From NCBI GenBank assembly GCA_012798455.1, contig JAAZNC010000087.1, forward strand, positions 1 through 47,576: a DNA stretch of 47,576 nt, written 5' to 3'. The notes under the pieces were generated by a model that worked only from the letters and a program-made list of their open reading frames with translations, made no database searches and was not told the origin of the DNA. The translations under genes were made by a program, and so were the position numbers. The stretch's first letter is position 1. Each line of letters starts with the position of its first letter. This document shows positions 17,016 through 24,559 of the stretch, in pieces. This DNA comes from Chloroflexota bacterium (GTDB lineage: Bacteria > Chloroflexota > Anaerolineae > Anaerolineales > Anaerolineaceae).

Positions 17016-17810
17016 ATGAAGAAAAATTTGTTGGTTCTTGCATGCACGCTGATAGTGTTCGCCATAATCTTGACTTCTTGTGGTGGGGGAGACTCTAATA
17101 TTACAACCGTAGGTGGATTGAAGATCATTGGAACCACTTATTCCAAAGACTATACGGATGAAGGGCCCGTTGATCTCACGGATCAATTTTATCCCACCGA
17201 TACTGTTTTTCTTTCGGTTGAGATCAAGGGTAGACCCGATACCGGTACTATATCGGCAGAAGCATACTGGAAAGATCAGTTTATTGATTCCGTGGACGTG
17301 GATCTTGCCAGTGTGAATTCGGATGTAATTATATCCATCGGGGAAAACACCTATGTTTATGTCTCATTGACACCCTCAAATCCATGGCCAATCAGCTCGC
17401 ATTATAAATTTATGGTATCCGTTAATGATGAAAGATTGGGAGAATTTCCTTTTACGGTGATTCCTCCCGCCGATGCTATTCCTTCTGTTGTAAACTCGGT
17501 GACATTGGCTAAAGATGTGGATGCCAATTTCAATGCCATTGATCCCACCACCGTTTTTCAAGCTGCTGATCCCGTGGTCTTGATCGCCAAAGGAGATTTC
17601 GGCAGAGATACCTGGTTCAATGTTCAGTGGAATATTGCCGGCACTGAGACCTCCGATTGTGATACGGTCATCAAAGCGGATAAAGATTATCCGGACGACG
17701 GTCTGTTCTTCTCATGCGCCCCTGAAACCGGCTGGCCAGACGGTGATCACAACGTTACCTTCTTCATGAATGATGAATTGGTCGGCACCTATTCCTTCCA
17801 TATCGAATAG
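17016..17810 (+). CDS. Secreted lipoprotein, unknown function
   Basis: A 264-residue protein with signal MKKNLLVLACTLIVFAIIL and lipobox LTSC followed by a GGGDS linker. The mature part shows two repeats of an immunoglobulin-like layout (VFLSVEIKGRPDTGTISAEAYWKDQ near 60-85 and VVLIAKGDFGRDTWFNVQWN near 190-210, each followed by a W-P-x-x-H/G-D-H strand). The two halves therefore look like a duplicated beta-sandwich. AGAGAGGAT lies 6 bases before the ATG. Function is unknown. It follows the previous lipoprotein in the same direction. Confidence 0.75.
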   Translation: MKKNLLVLACTLIVFAIILTSCGGGDSNITTVGGLKIIGTTYSKDYTDEGPVDLTDQFYPTDTVFLSVEIKGRPDTGTISAEAYWKDQFIDSVDVDLASVNSDVIISIGENTYVYVSLTPSNPWPISSHYKFMVSVNDERLGEFPFTVIPPADAIPSVVNSVTLAKDVDANFNAIDPTTVFQAADPVVLIAKGDFGRDTWFNVQWNIAGTETSDCDTVIKADKDYPDDGLFFSCAPETGWPDGDHNVTFFMNDELVGTYSFHIE

Positions 17811-17843
17811 CCTGTCAATGCTGTAAAGTGTGACAATCAGCAT

Positions 17844-17990
17844 TTGCAAATTTGTGCGGTTTGCAGTAATATAAGATCGTTGTTCGGAGGCAATTATTCA
17901 TTCCTTCGCACGATCATCGCAGCACGGAGGCAAGGGGTACCGTGCGAGAAAGGTCGATAGTATCTAGAGGTCAGCTACTATCGACCTTTT
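17844..17990 (+). ncRNA. Candidate small RNA (promoter, structured body, terminator)
   Basis: TTGCAA (17844-17849) and TAATAT (17867-17872) are exactly 17 bases apart and would start a transcript near 17879. This runs about 110 bases into the strong hairpin at 17949-17989. The body has two copies of CGGAGGCAA (about 17885 and 17924). CCGTGCGA (17940-17947) can pair either with TCGCACG (17906-17912) or with GCACGG (17922-17927). No reading frame with a ribosome site fits. The alternative is that this is only the 3' region of the lipoprotein transcript. Confidence 0.4.
17949..17990. terminator. Strong hairpin terminator between convergent genes
   Basis: Arms of 14 bases (17949-17962, AAAGGTCGATAGTA, and its exact complement at 17976-17989) with a 13-base loop. 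T-rich ends on both strands mean it can stop transcripts arriving from the left and from mutS2 on the right. Confidence 0.9.
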
Positions 17991-17993
17991 ATG

Positions 17994-20375
17994 TTAAGCT
18001 CCACTCAGAAAAGCGACCGTCACCCCCTCCCCGCCTTCGGTACGGAGCGCAGTTTCCCAATGATCCACATACTCTGATCTATCCAGATATTCTCTGACCA
18101 CCTGCCTTATCGTGCCGGTTCCTTTCCCATGCACGATGCGCACATAGGGTAGTCCTGCCGTATACGCTTTTTCAAGAAACCGCTCCAGGCTCGGGATTGC
18201 ATCTTCTACTCGCATACCTCGTAGGTGGCACTCCACCCCCGGCGATCTTCCGATCGAATCAGGCACCTGGGTAGAATCCACCTCAATGAGATCTCTCAGA
18301 TCCTTTCCTTCTTTTTTTTTCGAGCGGGTGATATCAGCCGGGCTCACTTTGACTCTCATTTTCCCGATCTCTACCTCCACCTGGTCAGGAGAGAGCGAGC
18401 TGACCGTGCCATCCACTTTCAACGAAGCGACATATACCCGATCTCCTACTTTCAATGGTCGGATTTCATCGGTCGGTTTCATATCTTTGATGATGGCTTT
18501 TTGTTGTGCGTCTTCTAGCTGGTCTAATTTCTTTTGAACTTGTTTCCAGTTCTCAGCACTATTATGCGCTTGCAGGATTTCTTTACGGATGGTCTTCAAT
18601 TCTTCGCGCAGGTTTTCGATCTCTTCCAACGCTTCTTGTCGTGATCTTTCAAGCATCTGATAACGTTCTTCTTCAATTCCTGCCAGTTTTTCTTGCCATG
18701 CTTGTTTTACTTTTTCCGCCTGAACATGAGCTTGCTCGGCGGCTTGTCGTTCCCGTTGCGCGATTTCGCGTTGACTATGAATCTCGTCCAACAGATCATC
18801 TGCTCTGAGCTCACTTGGATCCAGCATCGTTCGTGCATCTTCAATGACCCCTTTTTCCATGCCCAACCGGCTTGCGATTGCCAGTGCATTGGAGCGACCA
18901 GGCAGCCCCAGGATTAGGTGGTAGGTCGGTCGCAGTGTTTCCGCATTGAATTCCATGGATGCGTTCATCACACCCTTTTGGGTATGGGCAAACGCTTTTA
19001 GTTCGGGATAATGTGTCGCGACCAGGCTTGGCACTTTTTTATCGACCAGATATTGTAAGATGGCGCGTGCCAGCGCTGATCCTTCTTGAGGGTCGGTCCC
19101 CGCGCCCAGTTCATCCAGCAGCACCAGGTTGTTCCAGCATGCTTTTTTCATGATCCGGACAATATTGGTGATATGAGCCGAAAAGGTGGAAAGGGATTGT
19201 TCGATGGATTGTTCATCTCCGATATCCGCATACACATCCCGGAATAACATCACTTCCGAACCGGACTGGGCGGGAATATGTAGCCCTGATTGTGCCATCA
19301 GCGCCAGTAATCCGGCGGTTTTCAAGGTGACCGTTTTTCCACCCGTGTTTGGTCCGGTGATCACCAGCGAGAAGATGCCATCCTGCAGCAAGATGTCTAC
19401 CGGCACCACCTGCTGTGCATCGATCAGCGGATGGCGCGCTTTCAAGAATCGCATGATCGGAATGCCATTCCCTTCTTCGATCTCATGCGGATGGTGCAGG
19501 ATGGGTTCTGCTGCATCACCATCCTCTGCATATTTCGCACACATCAATGCCAGGTCAAAAGTTGCCAGCGCATTTACAATGCTGTTCAATTCCTCTGCTG
19601 CCCTGCTTACCTGGCTGGAAAGTTCACCCAAGATACGCCGGATCTCTTCTTTCTCAGCCAATTGTAGTTCCAGCAGCGCATTGTTGATCTCAACCACCGC
19701 CAGCGGTTCCACAAATAAGGTCGATCCTGAAGCGGATTGATCCTGGACCACGCTTTTAAACCTGCCGCGGTGTTCCGCTCGCAGGGGTACCACATATCTG
19801 CCATTGCGCTGGGTGATGATGGCTTCCTGTAAAAAGCGGGTGGTATCCGGGTCACTGATGATCTGGTCCAGTTTGCGTTGCAAACGGGCATGCGTCGTCT
19901 TGATTTGGGCGCGCAGGCTTGCCAGCACTGCCGAGGCATCGTCCACGATCTCGCCTTTTTCTGAAATGACTCGGCTGATGGCTTCGATCAACCCTGTTGG
20001 CGGTACCAGGTTGAGGGTGATGCGATAAAGTTGGGGATAACCATCTTCCATTTTATTGAAGAAACGTCCCAGTTCGCGAGCTGCTTCCAGGGTGGCTTTG
20101 ATATCCATAAAATCGGATACTTCCAATACCCCACCGCGGCTTGCCAACCCTACTTGCGGGCGGATGTCGCGCGCCCCTCCCACGCTGATGTCGTTGGTTT
20201 CGCTCAATAAACGGCGTGCTTCGCTGGTGCGCGCCAGTCGATCTTTTGCCAGGCGGTAATCATTACTAGGGCGCAGGGCATGCGCCAGTTTCTCCGATGC
20301 GCTGAAGGCTGCATACCGTTTCAATCGCTCAAGCACCTGTGTGTATTCCAATTTAGTAAGGCTTTTCGTATCCAT
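17994..20375 (-). CDS. mutS2: Endonuclease MutS2
   Basis: A 793-residue MutS2 of full length. The core and clamp domains occupy about the first 310 residues. The ATPase has Walker A TGPNTGGKTVTLKTAG and Walker B LVLLDELGAGTDPQEGSALA. A long charged coiled coil lies around 520-620. The C-terminal Smr nuclease domain shows VECHLRGMRVEDA and VRIVHGKGTGTIRQVV. In other bacteria MutS2 limits recombination or rescues collided ribosomes. There is no Shine-Dalgarno; on the minus strand a TATAAT box (20390-20385) ends 9 bases before the ATG, so the message is probably leaderless or nearly so. Confidence 0.97.
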   Translation of the reverse strand: MDTKSLTKLEYTQVLERLKRYAAFSASEKLAHALRPSNDYRLAKDRLARTSEARRLLSETNDISVGGARDIRPQVGLASRGGVLEVSDFMDIKATLEAARELGRFFNKMEDGYPQLYRITLNLVPPTGLIEAISRVISEKGEIVDDASAVLASLRAQIKTTHARLQRKLDQIISDPDTTRFLQEAIITQRNGRYVVPLRAEHRGRFKSVVQDQSASGSTLFVEPLAVVEINNALLELQLAEKEEIRRILGELSSQVSRAAEELNSIVNALATFDLALMCAKYAEDGDAAEPILHHPHEIEEGNGIPIMRFLKARHPLIDAQQVVPVDILLQDGIFSLVITGPNTGGKTVTLKTAGLLALMAQSGLHIPAQSGSEVMLFRDVYADIGDEQSIEQSLSTFSAHITNIVRIMKKACWNNLVLLDELGAGTDPQEGSALARAILQYLVDKKVPSLVATHYPELKAFAHTQKGVMNASMEFNAETLRPTYHLILGLPGRSNALAIASRLGMEKGVIEDARTMLDPSELRADDLLDEIHSQREIAQRERQAAEQAHVQAEKVKQAWQEKLAGIEEERYQMLERSRQEALEEIENLREELKTIRKEILQAHNSAENWKQVQKKLDQLEDAQQKAIIKDMKPTDEIRPLKVGDRVYVASLKVDGTVSSLSPDQVEVEIGKMRVKVSPADITRSKKKEGKDLRDLIEVDSTQVPDSIGRSPGVECHLRGMRVEDAIPSLERFLEKAYTAGLPYVRIVHGKGTGTIRQVVREYLDRSEYVDHWETALRTEGGEGVTVAFLSGA

Positions 20376-20466
20376 TGCTCTTCAATTATACTGGGAGGCT
20401 CGTTGAATCACCGTTGAGTTTTTCACCCATCCCCCTCTTGGCTGTCCCATGGTTATAATAGAAGTC

Positions 20467-21534
20467 ATGACGGCTCATAATTCTTTATCCGACATGTTGG
20501 ATGCGCTGACCATCTCCGCTCGTTTTGCTGAGAACCTGCCAGATCAGCGGGTGCGCTGCTATGCCTGTGCCCATCGTTGCGTCCTCAAGCCCGGTCAGCG
20601 CGGTGTATGCAAAATGCGCTTCAACCACGCCGGTGAACTGCGCGTGCCCTGGGGTTACGTAACCGCCGCCAACATTGATCCCATTGAAAAGAAACCCTTT
20701 ATGCACTTCCTTCCCGGTGCCAGCGCCATGACCTTTGGGATGCTCGGCTGTAATTTCCACTGCGATTTTTGCCAGAACTGGCTCAGTTCCCAGGCATTGC
20801 GCGATCCTGCCTCAGATGGGGCTGGTCGCTATATTGAAAAAACCTCTCCCCAGCATCTTGTTTCGTACGCCCAGCGTTCTGCTGCGCGCATCATCGCCAG
20901 TTCCTACAACGAACCTCTCATTACCAGTGAATGGGCAGTGGATATTTTTGAACCGGCACGCCAAGCAGGCTTGTATTGTGTGTATGTTTCCAATGGCTTT
21001 GCCACTCCTGAAATACTGCATGCCTTGCAACCCTATCTCCACGGCTTGAAGATCGACCTGAAATGCATGTCTGACCCGCACTATCGTGAACTGGGTGGCA
21101 GTTTGCAGGTTGTTCTCGATACCATCTCCCTGGCGCATGCGTTGGGTATATGGGTCGAAGTGGTCTCTCTTATCATCCCGGATTTCAATGATAGCAACGA
21201 TGAGTTATGGAATATGTCACACTTTTTGGCGGGTGTTTCTCCCGATATCCCCTGGCACGTCACTGCTTTTTATCCGACCTATAAGCGCCTGCAGACGCAA
21301 CCGACTTCTGCCGATATCTTGCTACGAGCTGCCGATATCGGTCAGGAAGCCGGGCTCCATTACGTGTATGCCGGCAATCTACCGGGGCGGGTGGGGTCAC
21401 TTGAAAACACTTACTGTCCACACTGCAATACCTTGTTGATCAAACGCAGCGGCTATCACATCCGGGATTATCAAATTACCGCATCCGGCGATTGCCCCAA
21501 ATGCGGCACGAAAATTGCAGGGATATGGGGATAA
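20467..21534 (+). CDS. amrS: AmmeMemoRadiSam-type radical SAM protein
   Basis: A protein of about 355 residues of the PflA-like radical SAM group COG1180. The N-terminal cysteine cluster CYACAHRCVLKPGQRGVC precedes the iron-sulfur motif C-x3-C-x2-C in CNFHCDFCQNW. SYNEPLITSEWAVDIFEPA and GLKIDLKCMSDPHYRELGG are typical of the AmrS subfamily. A C-terminal zinc-ribbon-like CPHC...CPKC pair closes the protein. The family's partners (AMMECR1 and MEMO domain proteins) are not in the window; the reaction is unknown. I use ATG 20467: TATAAT at 20454-20459 ends 7 bases before it and no ribosome site exists. The ATG at 20449 lies upstream of that box. Confidence 0.9.
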   Translation: MTAHNSLSDMLDALTISARFAENLPDQRVRCYACAHRCVLKPGQRGVCKMRFNHAGELRVPWGYVTAANIDPIEKKPFMHFLPGASAMTFGMLGCNFHCDFCQNWLSSQALRDPASDGAGRYIEKTSPQHLVSYAQRSAARIIASSYNEPLITSEWAVDIFEPARQAGLYCVYVSNGFATPEILHALQPYLHGLKIDLKCMSDPHYRELGGSLQVVLDTISLAHALGIWVEVVSLIIPDFNDSNDELWNMSHFLAGVSPDIPWHVTAFYPTYKRLQTQPTSADILLRAADIGQEAGLHYVYAGNLPGRVGSLENTYCPHCNTLLIKRSGYHIRDYQITASGDCPKCGTKIAGIWG

Positions 21535-21537
21535 GAA

Positions 21538-21553
21538 TTGTACATTTGTACAA
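21538..21553. promoter_or_regulatory. Palindrome TTGTACA-TT-TGTACAA
   Basis: A perfect 7-base inverted repeat with a 2-base centre lies 3 bases after the amrS stop; a further TGTACAA half-site follows at about 21584. It has the form of a repressor site and precedes the small peptide gene. Between it and 21714 there is also a UUCG-capped stem (CTCC-TTCG-GGAG). No other gene was seen between 21535 and 21714. Confidence 0.5.
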
Positions 21554-21714
21554 GGAACTTTTTATAACAATTTACGTTAAGAATGTACAAACCAGTTGAT
21601 AACTCCTTGCGCGTAGCTTTTCTACACGAACGGGGTTATTAAACAAAAGACCCAACACAGTCGCCGCGCCCCTCCTTCGGGAGAGGACTCGCCTGGGAGA
21701 AGTTGAGGTGCATC

Positions 21715-21801
21715 ATGGCTATTTGTATCATTTTGGTGGTCGGCTTGGTCAGTCTTATGTTCCTTGCCATGAGCCTATCGGGTCTGCAATCATTAAAATA
21801 A
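21715..21801 (+). CDS. 28-residue hydrophobic membrane peptide
   Basis: The frame from ATG 21715 to TAA 21801 encodes 28 residues, with a hydrophobic centre (ICIILVVGLVSLMFLAMSL) long enough to span the membrane once and a short LQSLK tail. GAGGTG lies about 5 bases before the ATG, a good ribosome site. The upstream 180 bases carry a palindrome and a stable hairpin, suggesting a regulated leader. It belongs to no family that I recognise. It could be a small regulatory or toxin-like peptide; it could also be chance, since only 28 codons support it. Confidence 0.45.
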   Translation: MAICIILVVGLVSLMFLAMSLSGLQSLK

Positions 21802-21919
21802 TGAAAGATTCATTCGAATTTCCTTTTGAGCTTTGAAAGAAACGCGCGGCAATCATCACTCATAGGAACGAAGGATCGCTGGCAGCCGCCGCTTGGCTCG
21901 CAGCATCCCACTGACCAAA

Positions 21920-21944
21920 AACAGGGAGCGTTTTGCTCCCTGTT
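21920..21944 (-). terminator. Terminator of the secreted-protein gene
   Basis: AACAGGGAGC (21920-21929) pairs fully with GCTCCCTGTT (21935-21944) across a 5-base loop. On the minus strand it follows the stop at 21972 and is followed by TTTT. It can also block reading from the small peptide gene on the plus strand (TATCTTT follows). Confidence 0.85.
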
Positions 21945-21971
21945 ATCTTTAAAGAAGTGATTGAGGCGCAG

Positions 21972-22412
21972 TTACTCGGCGCTCACGCCAAAACGACCAC
22001 CCTTTCTTCCCACACCCATGCCGGTGCCGTTTCCCATATAACTGGAGCCAGTGCTGTCATTCTGCCAGCCTGGAAAAGCAATTCCGTCGATGCCCAACTG
22101 TTCCACGGCATACGCTCGGGCTGCTTCGCTCATGCTCCACACATCACTCACGCCATAATCTAGCAGCACCTGTGCCAGTGTTAACCCGCTGTCGAGGCTC
22201 GCCTGAATTTCATCAGAGCTGACATTTAATTGCTCTGCCACATAGCTGACCATAAAATCTTCCATATACCCAAAACCGGGTTGGGTCACAGGAGCAACTC
22301 CATTGGGTCCACGATAGGCGTTTTCTTCACTGGCGGCGAACACAGCACCACTGCTGAATATCGCAGCCACCATGGTTGCTATACTCAAACCAAATATTAT
22401 TCTTTTAGACAT
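21972..22412 (-). CDS. Small secreted protein, unknown function
   Basis: About 146 residues from ATG 22412, with a classic signal peptide: MSKRIIFGLSIATMVAAIF and cleavage near VFAAS. The mature part has a repeat-like helical segment (MEDFMVSYVAEQLNVSSDEIQASLDSGLTLAQVLLDYG) resembling short DUF2680-type exported proteins. The tail is rich in Gly, Met and Ser. AAGGAGAAC lies before the ATG, which decides this start over one ten codons upstream. It is divergent from the membrane protein gene at 22633. Function is not known; exported proteins of this look are common in Chloroflexi and Firmicutes. Confidence 0.78.
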   Translation of the reverse strand: MSKRIIFGLSIATMVAAIFSSGAVFAASEENAYRGPNGVAPVTQPGFGYMEDFMVSYVAEQLNVSSDEIQASLDSGLTLAQVLLDYGVSDVWSMSEAARAYAVEQLGIDGIAFPGWQNDSTGSSYMGNGTGMGVGRKGGRFGVSAE

Positions 22413-22566
22413 TTTTGTTCTCCTTGCACGGTTGTTTTGCATGGTCTTATCTTATTGCACTGCCATGAAGAACACCTGCATATCTTGTGAAGATTTGATG
22501 AAATTAAAATACGTGATTTATCCGTACATATGGGGGATATCCGTAAAAAATCTCTACTATTACACC

Positions 22567-22609
22567 TTGACTTTTTAGAATATTCGTTCTAATATAGAAC
22601 AAGTATTCT
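22567..22609 (+). promoter_or_regulatory. Promoter with two near-palindromic operator copies
   Basis: TTGACT (22567-22572) and TAATAT (22590-22595) are 17 bases apart. Two 14-base boxes flank the -10: AGAATATTCGTTCT (22577-22590) and AGAACAAGTATTCT (22596-22609). The first, read on the other strand, matches the second at 12 of 14 positions. The consensus AGAAC-N3-TATTCT is repressor-like (GAAC-N4-ATTC). A repressor on either copy would cover the -10. Confidence 0.65.
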
Positions 22610-22632
22610 AAATAAGCTATTGGAGGAATATC

Positions 22633-23277
22633 ATGAATAAAAGTCAAACACAAACATTGTTCAAGGACCCTCTCCAGATCGTGAAGCTGCTGTATGAAAG
22701 AGCTGGTGGGGTTTATTCTTTTTTCATTGCTCTGGTACTACTTGCTTTGGAGGTGTTCAATTTCAGCACCACCAAATTTGCCTTGGGCGATTTATTGGGG
22801 AACGTGGGCTTTGGCACTGCCACCTGGGCTGCTATTCTCGCTACTGCCTTCTGCGGCATGGATTTGATCGGCATTATCCGCCTGTTCACTCCCCGCCCCG
22901 ATCAGACCCACAGCAACGAAGATTGGTTCCTGCTGGGCGCCTGGTTGATCGCTGCCGTGATGAATATGGGGCTCACCTGGTGGGGTGTTTCCATCGCTAT
23001 CTACAATCATCCGGTAGAAAGCGTCCTGGTGGTCGATCCCATGACCATTGTTACGGTGATCCCTATTTTTGTCGCCCTCATGGTCATGCTCATCCGCATT
23101 TTGATTATAGGGAACCTATCGGCTACCATTCGTCGTGTCACCCCGCAAGCTATCAATTCATCTTCCCCTGCTCAACGACCACTGGGCTTTAAACCGCAGG
23201 CCGTGAATGCTTATACCCAGCGAAGCGCTGCTCCCCAATCGACCCATTCCTTTTCTCCACACTCGCATTCAGAGTAA
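22633..23277 (+). CDS. Polytopic membrane protein, unknown family
   Basis: A 214-residue protein with about four membrane segments in residues 25-165 (SFFIALVLLALEVF, AAILATAFCGMDLIGII, WFLLGAWLIAAVMNMGLTW, VIPIFVALMVMLIRILII). A cytoplasmic-looking tail follows, rich in Pro, Ser, Gln and His (SPAQRPLGFKPQ, STHSFSPHSHSE). GGAGG lies 6 bases before the ATG. I do not recognise the family. Its promoter carries a double operator, so its expression is likely tightly controlled. The hairpin at 23303-23340 follows. Confidence 0.75.
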   Translation: MNKSQTQTLFKDPLQIVKLLYERAGGVYSFFIALVLLALEVFNFSTTKFALGDLLGNVGFGTATWAAILATAFCGMDLIGIIRLFTPRPDQTHSNEDWFLLGAWLIAAVMNMGLTWWGVSIAIYNHPVESVLVVDPMTIVTVIPIFVALMVMLIRILIIGNLSATIRRVTPQAINSSSPAQRPLGFKPQAVNAYTQRSAAPQSTHSFSPHSHSE

Positions 23278-23302
23278 TGCAGCATTTTGCTCTTCTCCGA
23301 TC

Positions 23303-23340
23303 AAACCAGCAGATCGATTTTTCCACCGCTCTGCTGGTTT
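23303..23340 (+). terminator. Probable terminator hairpin
   Basis: AAACCAGCAG (23303-23312) and CTGCTGGTTT (23331-23340) are exact complements around an 18-base loop. T-rich sequence follows only after some bases, so termination may be weak. Confidence 0.6.
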
Positions 23341-23422
23341 GCATTTAAAAGGATTTTTCTCCTGTTTTTGTACTATATTTCGTTGACCATTCCTGAAGGT
23401 TGTATGGCTTATAATCCCTTAT

Positions 23423-24559
23423 ATGACTCAAAACAACCTCTTGCCTGCTCCTATCATCATCAACACGGATGAAGGGTTGCAGCAGCTGATCACTGCTCTG
23501 CGCGCTGAAAAGCGCATCGCCGTCGATACCGAATCAAACAGCCTGTATGTCTATCAGGAAAAAGTTTGTCTGATTCAATTTTCCACATCTTCTGCAGATT
23601 ATTTGCTTGATCCTCTTAGTGATATTGATCTCACTCCTCTTGGAGAGGTCTTTTCAGACGATCACATCGAAAAGATCTTCCACGCCGCCGAATACGATAT
23701 CATCTGCTTGCGGCGTGATTTTGGTTTTGAGTTCAAGCATATCTTTGATACCATGCAAGCTGCCCGCGTGCTTGGTTATCCCAAACTGGGACTATCATCC
23801 CTTCTTGAAGAACATTTTGGGGTAATGGTTGATAAACGCTACCAGAAAGCCAATTGGGGCAGGCGTCCGCTTCCCCAAGAAATGCTCGATTACGCCCGCT
23901 TGGATACCCATTACCTTATTCCCTTACGCGATCTGTTGTTCAACTCACTTCGGCGAATGGACCGCCTGCGCGTGGCAGTCGAAGATTTTACCCGCATCTC
24001 TCATTCCAGTGCCACCCCCAATGACAAACCCTGTTATGCCGCTGCCCGTGGTTACCATACCCTTGATCCTCATCAACTGGCAGTGCTGAATGAACTGTGC
24101 GCCTATCGCGAAAGGCAGGCTTTTCATGCCAATTTACCTGCTTTTAAAATATTGAGCAGCTCAGTTCTTCTTGAGATCGCCAAGAAAAGCCCCACCACCA
24201 TCGCAGAAATGCAAAGCATTCCGGGGCTTTCGGATAAGTTGCTGCACCGTCATGCGCTAGGGTTGATCCAGGCAGTGAAATTGGGGTTGGTGCAACCTCC
24301 CATCCACCTCAATCACCACGCCAAACCCTCACAAAGCTATATCGATCGCCTCGAAAGATTGAAGAAATGGCGGTTGCAACGTGCCCGTGAAAAAGGGCTC
24401 GAATCGGATGTGATCCTTCCGCGCGATCTGCTGGAAGAGATCGCTAAGTCCAATCCTCATACTGATCAAGAACTGTCGCTGATCATGCGCGCCATGCCGG
24501 AGCGTTTCAAGTTATATCATGACTTTATCATGGAAGCTTTGAAAGAAAAGGAAATATGA
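23423..24559 (+). CDS. rnd: Ribonuclease D-like 3'-5' exonuclease with HRDC domain
   Basis: A 378-residue DEDD-family exoribonuclease that trims tRNA and other stable RNA 3' ends. The catalytic acids are visible: D35 and E37 in VDTES, D92 in HAAEYDI, and Y157/D161 in YARLDTHYL (DEDDy type). An HRDC domain follows (about 215-290: LAVLNELCAYRERQA, SIPGLSDKLLHRHALGLIQAV), and perhaps a second one at the C-terminus. There is no ribosome site: TATAAT at 23410-23415 ends 7 bases before the ATG, suggesting a leaderless message. It overlaps the metallo-RNase gene by four bases. Confidence 0.93.
   Translation: MTQNNLLPAPIIINTDEGLQQLITALRAEKRIAVDTESNSLYVYQEKVCLIQFSTSSADYLLDPLSDIDLTPLGEVFSDDHIEKIFHAAEYDIICLRRDFGFEFKHIFDTMQAARVLGYPKLGLSSLLEEHFGVMVDKRYQKANWGRRPLPQEMLDYARLDTHYLIPLRDLLFNSLRRMDRLRVAVEDFTRISHSSATPNDKPCYAAARGYHTLDPHQLAVLNELCAYRERQAFHANLPAFKILSSSVLLEIAKKSPTTIAEMQSIPGLSDKLLHRHALGLIQAVKLGLVQPPIHLNHHAKPSQSYIDRLERLKKWRLQRAREKGLESDVILPRDLLEEIAKSNPHTDQELSLIMRAMPERFKLYHDFIMEALKEKEI

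Noticed and set aside
22465..22578. 37-codon frame upstream of the double operator
   Set aside because: No ribosome site, and its end overlaps the -35 region of the next promoter.
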